From: Chloroflexia bacterium
Lineage (GTDB): Bacteria > Chloroflexota > Chloroflexia > Thermomicrobiales > JALYUS01
Assembly: GCA_025924435.1 (NCBI GenBank)
Contig: JAICIL010000263.1
Coordinates: forward strand, 1-6,424
Length of the DNA stretch: 6,424 nt
Direction: 5' to 3'
The notes below the pieces were generated by a model, which was given only the letters and a program-made list of their open reading frames with translations, was not told where the DNA came from and did no database searches. The position numbers and the translations under genes are program-made. Shown here in pieces: positions 1 to 5,632 of the stretch (its first letter is position 1; every line of letters starts with the position of its first letter).

Positions 1-929
1 CGGCGAGCATCGGTGTCGCCCTCAATGGGCCGGCGTACGACAATGCCGACGAAATGCTGCGCGACGCCGATGCCGCGATGTACCGCGCGAAGGGGCAGGG
101 GCGCGGGCGGTGCGCGGTGGCCGACACGGAGATGCGCGGGCACGGGCAGACGACTTCCCGCCTGGAGGGCGATCTGCGCGATGCGCTGGCGCGCGGGCGG
201 ATGCGGGTCGAATTCGCGCCGGTGGTTGACCTCCGGGCGGGCCGCGCCGCGCGATTCGAAGCCCGGCTCCTCTGGCCGCACCCGGAATTCGGCGCGCTCC
301 CGCCGGAAATGTTCCTGCCCATCGCGGACGAGATGGGCCTGCGCGCATCGCTCGATCGCGCGCTACTCCACGCCGCGTGCCGCCAGCTCCAACGCTGGCA
401 GGGCGCATCTCACGAAAATGGGGCGCTCGCCATGAGCGTGCGGCTCTCCGGTTCGCATCTCCTCAACCCGCATTTCGCGCGGGAATACGCCGAGATCGTG
501 CGGCGTGCGGGCATCATGCCGGGGTCGCTCATCGTCCAGTTCGCCGAACAGGTGGTGCTCGATCACGCCGACGCGGCGCTGGCGTTGTTCCGCCACTTGC
601 ACGAGACGGGCACGCGCGTGCAAGTGGATCGGTCCGGCGCCGGGAGCACGTCGCTTGTCCTGCTCCGGCGCTTCGCCATTGATGCGTTAAAACTCGACGA
701 CACCTGGGTCGGGATGCTCGCGGATCGGTCCGACCGGGATGTCGTCGCGGCGGTCGTGACGCTCGCGCACACGCTGGGGATGCGGGTTGTCGCCGACGGC
801 GTCGAGACGGCCACCCAACTGCGTGCGCTGCGCGCTCTCGGATGCGATTTCGGCCAGGGAGAATGGTTCGCGACGTCCCACCCATCCGGCGAACCGCGCG
901 TCGTATTACCGCTCTCAATGGATATGTAG
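1..929 (+). CDS. GGDEF-EAL domain protein, 5' end outside window; EAL domain degenerate
   Basis: Only the C-terminal 308 residues are visible; the first complete codon starts at base 3. The opening ASIGVAL stretch and DADAAMYRAKGQGRGR (bases 57-104) are the end of a GGDEF (diguanylate cyclase) domain. A short linker leads to a complete EAL domain (about 165-920), the fold that hydrolyses c-di-GMP in active members. Here many active-site positions differ from the consensus: YQP is FAP, EAL is EAR (Glu at 258), the VNLS Asn is Arg (441), the first Glu of ExTE is Gln (537), DDFGTG is DRSGAG (second Asp is Arg, 630), and AEGVE is ADGVE (795). The LKxD Lys (690) and the late Gln (855) remain. Inference: the EAL half is probably not a phosphodiesterase and may bind c-di-GMP or act as a regulatory or partner domain. 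The GGDEF signature motif lies upstream of the window, so cyclase activity cannot be judged. The gene ends with TAG and converges on tatD. Confidence 0.92.
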   Translation, partial: ASIGVALNGPAYDNADEMLRDADAAMYRAKGQGRGRCAVADTEMRGHGQTTSRLEGDLRDALARGRMRVEFAPVVDLRAGRAARFEARLLWPHPEFGALPPEMFLPIADEMGLRASLDRALLHAACRQLQRWQGASHENGALAMSVRLSGSHLLNPHFAREYAEIVRRAGIMPGSLIVQFAEQVVLDHADAALALFRHLHETGTRVQVDRSGAGSTSLVLLRRFAIDALKLDDTWVGMLADRSDRDVVAAVVTLAHTLGMRVVADGVETATQLRALRALGCDFGQGEWFATSHPSGEPRVVLPLSMDM

Positions 930-943
930 CGGCCTCATCCCGG

Positions 944-998
944 CCCCTCTCCACCGCCGTGCTCTTCTTTATCGAGGCGAAAGGGCGATGGCGAGGGG
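944..998. repeat. REP-like imperfect palindrome in the convergent gap
   Basis: The gap between the GGDEF-EAL stop and the tatD stop holds an inverted repeat. CCCCTC (944-949), CCA (951-953) and CGCC (955-958) pair with GGCG (984-987), TGG (989-991) and GAGGGG (993-998), with two single mismatches and a loop of about 25 nt. Its ends, GGCCCCTCTCC (942-952) and GGCGAGGGGAG (990-1000), recur exactly in the repeat at 3283-3311, so this is a family member with a longer middle. There is no U-tract, so a role as an intrinsic terminator is unsupported. It could still protect or attenuate transcripts from both sides. Confidence 0.6.
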
Positions 999-1018
999 AG
1001 TCGAACGCTTGCAAGGCA

Positions 1019-1819
1019 TTATCGCTCGGCAAGCAGCATATCGGGCGTCGCGATCCCGAACAGGCGAGCCGCGTTCGCCGTCGTCGCCGCCGCGACGGTC
1101 GTCGTGTCGGTCGCTTTGAGTGCGGCGATCCGCTCCGCGACGAGCGCGACGTAGGCCGATTCATTGCGCCGCCCGCGATGCGGATGGGGCGCGAGATAGG
1201 GGCTGTCCGTCTCGATGACGATGCGCTCCAGCGGCATCGCGCGCACGGCGTCGTGCAGCGCCGTCGCGTTCTTGAAGGTGACCGGCCCGCCGATGCCGAG
1301 GTGCAAGCCGAGCGCGAGCAGGTCCGCGGCGAACGCTGGATCGCCATTGAAGGCGTGCAGCACGCCCTGGATCGGCCCGTGCGCCGCGCATTCCGCCCGC
1401 AAGATCGCCAGCAGGTCCTCGTGCGCCTCGCGGTGGTGGATGACGACCGGCTTGCCGAGCGCGCGGGCGAGGGCGAGTTGCGCCGCGAAGGCCGCCCGCT
1501 GCCGCTCCGGCGGCGCGTAGTCGCGGTAGTAATCGAGGCCGGTTTCGCCGACCGCCACCGCTTTGGGGTGCGCGTGCAGTTCCGCGAGCGTCGCGATCAT
1601 CGCGTCGTCCCACGCCGCGGCGTCGTTCGGGTGGAGGCCGAGGCAGGCGAAAATGCCGGGGTGCGCGGACGCCAGCGCGAGCGTCGTCGGCCATGTTGCG
1701 GCGTTGTAGCCGACATTGACGATGGCGCACACGCCCGCGTCCGCCGCGCGCCGCAGGACGGCCGCGCGGTCCTCGTCGAATTGCGGCGCGTCGAGATGGG
1801 CGTGCGAGTCGCAGAGCAT
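1019..1819 (-). CDS. tatD: TatD family metal-dependent hydrolase (putative DNase)
   Basis: A full-length 266-residue TatD-family TIM-barrel protein (amidohydrolase-like), close to the family's usual 260 or so residues. The two-metal site is intact: DSHAHLD near the N-terminus (His6, His8), GLHPND (61-66), GETGLDYY with Glu92, VIHHRE with His128, LHAFNG with His155, and ETDSPYLAPHPHRGRRNE with Asp205. Characterised relatives (E. coli TatD, YcfH, YjjV) are metal-dependent DNases, with 3'-5' exonuclease activity shown for TatD; other roles are possible and the true substrate here is unknown. It is expected to be cytoplasmic, as there is no signal peptide. The ATG at 1819 is preceded by GAGG about 6 nt upstream, and the conserved N-terminus starts right there. 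Its promoter must lie in the 118-base divergent gap shared with the YihY gene. The symbol denotes the family; the ycfH/yjjV paralogues cannot be excluded. Confidence 0.95.
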   Translation of the reverse strand: MLCDSHAHLDAPQFDEDRAAVLRRAADAGVCAIVNVGYNAATWPTTLALASAHPGIFACLGLHPNDAAAWDDAMIATLAELHAHPKAVAVGETGLDYYRDYAPPERQRAAFAAQLALARALGKPVVIHHREAHEDLLAILRAECAAHGPIQGVLHAFNGDPAFAADLLALGLHLGIGGPVTFKNATALHDAVRAMPLERIVIETDSPYLAPHPHRGRRNESAYVALVAERIAALKATDTTTVAAATTANAARLFGIATPDMLLAER

Positions 1820-1855
1820 GGTCGCCTCGGTGGCTCAGTAGTGGCGCGTTGCGGA

Positions 1856-1875
1856 TGCCACGCGATGACGTGGCA
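1856..1875. promoter_or_regulatory. Perfect inverted repeat in the tatD/yihY divergent intergenic region
   Basis: TGCCACG (1856-1862) and CGTGGCA (1869-1875) form a perfect 7-bp inverted repeat with a 6-nt spacer, roughly midway between the two divergent starts. It could be an operator for a dimeric regulator acting on both genes, or simply a small hairpin in the tatD leader. I could not find a convincing -35/-10 pair for either gene in the gap, so assignment as an operator is tentative. Confidence 0.3.
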
Positions 1876-1937
1876 CGGCACCTGCATACACCGCATGCGA
1901 GCGATGGTTCGCGTGATCGTATCCGGGGGTGGCACCA

Positions 1938-3209
1938 ATGGCAACGGCAACTCGCACCCTCTCCGCGCGGCAGCGGACGGGGCAGAAACCGAAAGTGGAT
2001 TACAAGGAAGTCGCCCGCGCGACGATCAAGGAGTTCAGCCAGGACGACTGCACCGGCCTCGCGGCGGAATCCGCCTACCATATCCTCTTCTCGATCTTCC
2101 CGCTGGCGATCTTCGCGGCCTCGATGTCCGCGATCATCAACCGCGCCTTCGGCCTCGATCTCTTCGGCAAGATCATGGCCGCGCTCACGTCCGCCCTGCC
2201 GCCGGACGCGCGCTCCGCGATTGCGGCCCCGCTGGCGAAAGTATTGACCAACCAGAACGGCGGCCTCCTGTCGTTCGGTATCATCCTCGCGCTCTGGTCG
2301 GGGTCGAACGCGATGAGCACGTTCATCAAGGCGCTCAATCGCGCCTACGATGTCGAGGAGACGCGGCCATTCTGGAAGGCGAAGGGATTGCAGGTCGTCC
2401 TTACGCTCTTCATGGGCGTGCTGGTCTCCGTCGCGTTCATCACCATCGCCTTCGGCGGCAAGATCATCGGCAGCATCGCCGACCATATCGGCGCCGGGAC
2501 GATCTTTAAAGTGGCATGGAACATCGCGCGCTGGCCGATTGTGCTCGTCTTCATCTCGCTCGCGCTGGCCGTGTTGTACTGGGTGGGGCCGAACATCAAG
2601 CAGAAGTTCCAGTGGATCTCCCCCGGCGCGGTGATCGCGACGATTGTCTGGGTGCTCGCCATCTACGGCTTCGGGTTCTACGTCTCCAAATTCGGCAGTT
2701 ACGACAAGACCTACGGCACGCTCGGCGGGATGATCGTGCTGCTGCTCGTCTTCTACATCTCGTCGCTCGTCATCATGGTCGGCGGCCAACTGAATAGCGA
2801 GCTCGCCAAGCGGTACGACCCGGAGACGATCGAGGATATCGCCGAGCATCCCGAGAAGGACAAGGGCGAGACGATCTACGCCGACAAAGCGCCGAAGAAG
2901 TCGCAGCCGGATCGCGAGTCCGACCTGAAGGGCGCGGAGGTGCGCGGCGAGCCGATCACCAACCGCACCGCGCCGACCGCGAAGACGCAGAGCGGCAAGC
3001 AGCGCCTCGTCAACTACTCGACCGGCAAGCGCGAGGACCCCTCGCCGCGCCCGGACGCCAGGTACACGATGACCGCGACGCCGGACACGCCGCACCGCGA
3101 CGGCAGCAACGGCCACGCGGATCCGCCGACGAAGCGCGCGGCGGTCGGCGTCGGCCTCCTCGGCCTCAGCGCGGTCGGCATGGCGGCGAAGCGGTTTCTG
3201 AAGAAGTAG
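1938..3209 (+). CDS. YihY/BrkB family inner-membrane protein with long hydrophilic C-terminal tail
   Basis: A 423-residue polytopic membrane protein of the YihY (virulence factor BrkB) family, formerly mislabelled RNase BN. Six hydrophobic segments are visible at about residues 46-68, 110-124, 151-173, 197-218, 230-250 and 262-284. Family blocks include AYHILFSIFPLAIF (47-60), LWSGSNAMSTFIKALNRAYD (119-138), WISPGAVIATIVWVLAIYGF (226-245) and SYDKTYGTLGGMIVLLLVFY (254-273). The molecular role of the family is not established. After the conserved core comes an unusual tail of about 135 residues: a charged Lys/Asp/Glu/Pro-rich stretch (290-400), then a Gly/Ala-rich weakly hydrophobic segment (401-416) ending KRFLKK. 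I chose the ATG at 1938 because GGGGGTGG (1925-1932) is well placed as its ribosome binding site; an in-frame GTG at 1929 would add three residues but overlaps that site. The gene converges on glmS. Confidence 0.93.
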   Translation: MATATRTLSARQRTGQKPKVDYKEVARATIKEFSQDDCTGLAAESAYHILFSIFPLAIFAASMSAIINRAFGLDLFGKIMAALTSALPPDARSAIAAPLAKVLTNQNGGLLSFGIILALWSGSNAMSTFIKALNRAYDVEETRPFWKAKGLQVVLTLFMGVLVSVAFITIAFGGKIIGSIADHIGAGTIFKVAWNIARWPIVLVFISLALAVLYWVGPNIKQKFQWISPGAVIATIVWVLAIYGFGFYVSKFGSYDKTYGTLGGMIVLLLVFYISSLVIMVGGQLNSELAKRYDPETIEDIAEHPEKDKGETIYADKAPKKSQPDRESDLKGAEVRGEPITNRTAPTAKTQSGKQRLVNYSTGKREDPSPRPDARYTMTATPDTPHRDGSNGHADPPTKRAAVGVGLLGLSAVGMAAKRFLKK

Positions 3210-3219
3210 CGGGATTTAC

Positions 3220-3326
3220 CTCACCCCCTGCCCCCTCTCCGTCAAGCGGAGAGGGGATGATCGCGTATTGCGATCTTTCGTGCTCCCCTCGCCCCGTGAG
3301 GGAGAGGGGCCGGGGGTGGGGGGTGA
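3220..3326. repeat. Paired REP-like palindromic units in inverted orientation
   Basis: The whole gap between the convergent YihY and glmS stops is repeat DNA. Unit 1 has a perfect 10-bp hairpin, CCCCTCTCCG (3232-3241) with CGGAGAGGGG (3247-3256) and a 5-nt loop. Unit 2, in reverse orientation, has CCCCTC-G-CCC (3285-3294) pairing with GGG-A-GAGGGG (3300-3309). The outer arms are also inverted copies: TCACCCCCTGCCCCCTCTCC (3221-3240) mirrors a TCACCCCC...GGCCCCTCTCC arm on the minus strand (3326-3301). Between the units is a smaller perfect hairpin, GATCGC-GTATT-GCGATC (3259-3275). The arrangement resembles a bacterial interspersed mosaic element made of two REP units. Unit 2 begins immediately after the glmS stop codon, so it lies in the glmS 3' untranslated region and may terminate, protect or separate the two converging transcripts. 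Confidence 0.8.
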
Positions 3327-5114
3327 TCACTTCACCGTCACGCTCTTGGCGAGGTTGCGCGGCTTGTCGGGGTCGAAGCCGCGCAAGAGCGCGAGATGGT
3401 AGCCGAGCAACTGGGCGGGGATGACATTGACGAGCGGCGAGGCGTCCCCGACATCGGCGACCGGGATATGGACGTGAAACGCCTCGTCCGGCTCCGGCGA
3501 GACGCCGATGATGAAGCCGCCGCGCGCCCGCATCTCCATCGCACCGGAGAGGATGTCCGCGCGGGTTTCGTCCATCGGCGCGAAGACGAGGCAGGGCGTG
3601 TCCCGCTCGATCAGGGCGATCACGCCGTGCTTCAGTTCGCCACCGGCGAATCCTTCCGCGTGCATGTACGAGACTTCCTTGATCTTCAGCGCGGATTCGA
3701 GCGCCGTCGGATAGGCGAGGCCGCGACCGATCACGTAGAGATGGTTCTTGCCGACGATCCGCGCCGCGACGGCGCGCACCGTCTCCGCGCATTCGCCGTT
3801 CAGCGCCTCGTCAACGGCCACCGCCGCGCGACGGAGGAGGGCCTGCCCTTCCTCCAACTTGCCTGCGGTGGCGTACGCCGCGAGCAGGAGGATGGCGACC
3901 TTCGCCGTGTATGCCTTCGTGGAAAGGACGCATTGCTCCGGGCCGGCCGTCAGCGGCACGACAACGTCCGCGATCCGCGCGAGGGTCGAACCCGGCACAT
4001 TGACGAGCGCACCGATCTGCGCGCCGCGCGCCCGCGCCGCGTTCACCCCCTCGATGATGTCCGCCGTCTCGCCGCTCTGCGAGAGGGCGATGACGAGCGA
4101 GCGCGGCGTGATGAAATGCTCGTGGTACTTGAATTCCGAGCCGAGGATGAAGTTGATGTGTCGCTGGGCGATGCGCGAGAAGAGATAGGTGCCCGACAGG
4201 GCGGCGTACGACGCCGTGCCGCAGCCGAGCAGGAAAGCGCCGAACGAGAGCCGGATGCGGTCCGCGAGGTCCTGGGCGAGCGCGGCGTGGTCGTCCGCGA
4301 GGCGCGCGATGATCCCCGGCTGCTCCGCCATCTCCTTGGACATGAAGTTCGGGTAGTCGCCGACCCCCGCGTCGTCCGGCCGCCACGTCACCCGCTCCTC
4401 GCGGACGGGGAGCGGCGCGCTGTCCTCCAGATTGGCGAGCGAAACCTTGCCGGGCGTCATCGTCGCCACCTGGAGATCATCGAGATAGACGACGCGGTCG
4501 GTGTATTCGAGGAGCGCGACGACATCCGAGGCGATATAGGCCGCGTCGTCGCCGATGCCGACGATCAGCGGCGAGACGTTCTTGACGGCGACAAGTTCCT
4601 GCCGGTCCACCTGCATGACGATCACGGCGTTCAGGCCGTCCAGCTGGCGGAAGGCGTGGCGCACCGCCCAGGTCAGGTCGGACTCCGGGTTGTCGCGGTG
4701 CGCGAGCGCCTCCTCGACGAGATGGACGATCACCTCGGTGTCGGTGTCCGACCGGAAGGTGTGCCCGCGCGCGATCAGTCCCGCCTTCAGCGTGAGGTAA
4801 TTCTCGACGATGCCGTTGTGGATCAGCGCGACGCGGCGCGATTCGTCCTGGTGCGGGTGGGCGTTCGGCTCGGTGACGCCGCCGTGCGTCGCCCAGCGGG
4901 TATGCCCGAAACCGATCGTGCTCGGCGGCAAGGTCGTCTCCGCCGCCCCGATCTTGCCGACATGCTTCTCGACCACAAGGCCGACGCCGTTGCGGACGGC
5001 GATCCCCCACGAGTCGTAGCCGCGATATTCGAGCCGCTTGAGCGCGGCGAGGGTCATCCCCGGCACATCAACGGTTGTCTCCGCAGAGCCGACATAGCCA
5101 AAAATTCCGCACAT
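3327..5114 (-). CDS. glmS: Glutamine--fructose-6-phosphate aminotransferase (isomerizing)
   Basis: GlmS converts fructose-6-phosphate and glutamine to glucosamine-6-phosphate and glutamate, the first committed step towards UDP-GlcNAc for peptidoglycan. The protein is 595 residues (E. coli has about 609) and looks intact. The class II glutamine amidotransferase domain (about 1-220) begins MCGIFGYVG with nucleophile Cys2 and contains HTRWATHG (71-78), HNGIVENY (99-106) and RSDTDTEV (121-128). Two sugar-isomerase (SIS) domains follow: GCGTASYAA (298-305 region), SQSGET (345-350) and LSTKAYT (397-403) in the first; GRGLAYPTALESALKIKEVS and HAEGFAGGELKHG (485-497) in the second. The tail PRNLAKSVTVK is the catalytic C-loop. 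RGYDSWG (31-37) has Trp where the usual sequence is RGYDSAG. The frame stays open upstream to 5351, but the true start is the ATG at 5114: Cys2 must be exposed after Met removal, and AAAGGGA lies about 8 nt upstream. Regulation is probably through the upstream ribozyme (5204-5342). Confidence 0.98.
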   Translation of the reverse strand: MCGIFGYVGSAETTVDVPGMTLAALKRLEYRGYDSWGIAVRNGVGLVVEKHVGKIGAAETTLPPSTIGFGHTRWATHGGVTEPNAHPHQDESRRVALIHNGIVENYLTLKAGLIARGHTFRSDTDTEVIVHLVEEALAHRDNPESDLTWAVRHAFRQLDGLNAVIVMQVDRQELVAVKNVSPLIVGIGDDAAYIASDVVALLEYTDRVVYLDDLQVATMTPGKVSLANLEDSAPLPVREERVTWRPDDAGVGDYPNFMSKEMAEQPGIIARLADDHAALAQDLADRIRLSFGAFLLGCGTASYAALSGTYLFSRIAQRHINFILGSEFKYHEHFITPRSLVIALSQSGETADIIEGVNAARARGAQIGALVNVPGSTLARIADVVVPLTAGPEQCVLSTKAYTAKVAILLLAAYATAGKLEEGQALLRRAAVAVDEALNGECAETVRAVAARIVGKNHLYVIGRGLAYPTALESALKIKEVSYMHAEGFAGGELKHGVIALIERDTPCLVFAPMDETRADILSGAMEMRARGGFIIGVSPEPDEAFHVHIPVADVGDASPLVNVIPAQLLGYHLALLRGFDPDKPRNLAKSVTVK

Positions 5115-5123
5115 TGGCGATTC

Positions 5124-5130
5124 CCTTTCA
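5124..5130 (-). promoter_or_regulatory. glmS ribosome binding site
   Basis: On the minus strand the sequence before the glmS ATG contains GAAAGGGAATCGCCA, giving an AAAGGGA Shine-Dalgarno-like match about 8-9 nt upstream. It supports the start at 5114 over any upstream start. It lies about 75 nt downstream of the ribozyme, so ribozyme cleavage leaves the translation start attached to the coding fragment. Confidence 0.6.
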
Positions 5131-5145
5131 GCGCACACGCATACA

Positions 5146-5167
5146 TGGCCCGCACAGCGTGCGGCCA
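5146..5167 (-). other. Hairpin between the ribozyme and the glmS ribosome binding site
   Basis: GGCCCGCAC (5147-5155) and GTGCGGCC (5159-5166) pair with a single bulged base and a 3-nt loop. An additional T:A pair (5146:5167) closes it, making about nine pairs. It lies in the glmS leader after the ribozyme. It could space the ribozyme from the ribosome or influence decay of the cleaved mRNA. There is no U-tract, so it is unlikely to be a terminator. Confidence 0.45.
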
Positions 5168-5203
5168 CCCATTCGCGCTGGTTCGGGGAAGAAGGGGACA
5201 CAT

Positions 5204-5342
5204 CGCACGGCCATTGTCGGGGCATTGCGCCGCCGGTTTTCTCCGTGCGTGACGACCGTGTCAGCCGGGGGGCCACCCGCCGAATCCTTCGCACAGCCCC
5301 CGCCTCGTCACCCGGTTCACCTCCTCGACCGGGCCTGGCGCT
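5204..5342 (-). ncRNA. glmS ribozyme: glmS ribozyme (GlcN6P-activated self-cleaving riboswitch)
   Basis: The glmS 5' leader folds as the ribozyme that cuts its own mRNA when glucosamine-6-phosphate binds as a cofactor. All positions are read on the minus strand. The predicted cleavage is between A5342 and G5341 in A|GCGCCAG. P1 is CCCGGT (5333-5328) with ACCGGG (5316-5311). The conserved GACGAGG block is at 5309-5303. P2 is formed by GGGGGC (5301-5296) with GCCCCC (5273-5268); a register shifted by one pair is also possible. CGAA/TTCG (5291-5282) forms the small inner hairpin. The conserved TCGGCGGGTG block (5283-5274) supplies GGCG (5281-5278), which pairs with CGCC (5340-5337) as the P2.2 pseudoknot. 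TGAC/GTCA (5263-5250) is a weak P3 candidate. P4 is CGCACGG (5249-5243) with CCGTGCG (5210-5204), enclosing AAAACC and GACAA as in known examples. Core blocks match my recollection of the Thermoanaerobacter and Bacillus ribozymes. It ends about 90 nt before the glmS ATG, the expected context. The outer P3/P4 details are less certain than the core. Confidence 0.95.
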
Positions 5343-5382
5343 ACGAACCAATCGTCCCTTTTCCCATCAGCGCACCGCCGCG

Positions 5383-5411
5383 AGTCTACGCGCCGCGCGG
5401 CGGGGTGTCAA
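5383..5411 (-). promoter_or_regulatory. Predicted sigma70-type promoter of glmS
   Basis: On the minus strand, TTGACA (5411-5406) is a perfect -35 hexamer, followed after exactly 17 nt by TAGACT (5388-5383), a 4/6 match to the -10 consensus. Transcription would start near 5376, about 34 nt before the ribozyme cleavage site, so the full ribozyme would be in the transcript. The spacer contains the perfect palindrome CGCCGCGCGGCG (5391-5402), which could be a repressor site or only GC-rich chance. Confidence 0.65.
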
Positions 5412-5531
5412 ACCGGGCCACACAGCGAGGATACCGCCTGCCCATGAGTTGCGACGCCATCTTGCCGACTCTCTCGATGACAATACCGTCAGATGCGCCA
5501 CCATGCGGGCACGGGCGTGCGCGCAAAAGCC
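5412..5531. other. Central part of the glmS/RDD divergent region, nothing recognised
   Basis: The 518-base gap between glmS and the RDD gene is mostly explained by the glmS leader, ribozyme and promoter on one side and the RDD promoter candidate and leader on the other. In this central stretch I see no supported gene, RNA or repeat. Open frames crossing it lack ribosome binding sites and recognisable protein motifs. Confidence 0.5.
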
Positions 5532-5561
5532 GGAACTCAACGGGCGGGGGATCGTTATATA
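5532..5561 (+). promoter_or_regulatory. Candidate promoter of the RDD gene (ECF-sigma-like)
   Basis: GGAAC (5532-5536) and CGTT (5553-5556) are 16 nt apart, the pattern recognised by many extracytoplasmic-function sigma factors. CGTT overlaps the only AT-rich island nearby, TTATATA (5555-5561), which could alternatively serve as a poor sigma70 -10. Either reading gives a leader of about 65-70 nt before the ATG at 5633. No good TTGACA-like -35 is present. The call is a pattern match only. Confidence 0.35.
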
Positions 5562-5632
5562 GAGGGAGGCGCGATCGGGGGTGAATCGCCGCGCGTGATC
5601 GCCGCCAACGGCATGGACAGGGAAGGGTCAGA

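Noticed and set aside
991..1012. A tRNA T-arm-like string on the minus strand (GTTCGACTCCCC).
   Set aside because: The bases flanking TTCGACT do not form the 5-bp T stem, and no acceptor, D or anticodon arms fit around it. It is repeat DNA next to the tatD stop.
1929..1937. GTG start for the YihY protein at 1929.
   Set aside because: The G-rich ribosome binding site overlaps this codon and is correctly spaced for the ATG at 1938.
842..2509. A 555-codon plus-strand frame antisense to tatD and running into the YihY gene.
   Set aside because: It is Arg-rich with no recognisable motif, as expected of a shadow frame in GC-rich DNA, and overlaps well-supported genes.
1161..3116. A 651-codon minus-strand frame across the YihY gene and part of tatD.
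   Set aside because: Its composition is Arg/Asp/Glu-rich and motif-free; the opposite-strand YihY frame has clear membrane segments and family motifs.
3220..3326. A CRISPR array or an intrinsic terminator in the glmS/YihY gap.
   Set aside because: The units are inverted, not direct regularly spaced repeats, and no T-tract follows the hairpins.
3396..5252. A 618-codon plus-strand frame antisense to glmS.
   Set aside because: It is a shadow of the high-GC glmS codons, with no motifs or ribosome binding site, and runs into the ribozyme.
5266..5281. A T-box-like GGGTGG element upstream of glmS.
   Set aside because: The T-box continuation ACCGCG is absent, glmS is not a T-box target, and these bases are explained by the TCGGCGGGTG core and P2 of the glmS ribozyme.
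5115..5351. An N-terminal extension of GlmS using the open frame up to 5351.
   Set aside because: GlmS needs Cys2 at the mature N-terminus, and the extension would translate through the ribozyme. The ATG at 5114 has its own ribosome binding site.
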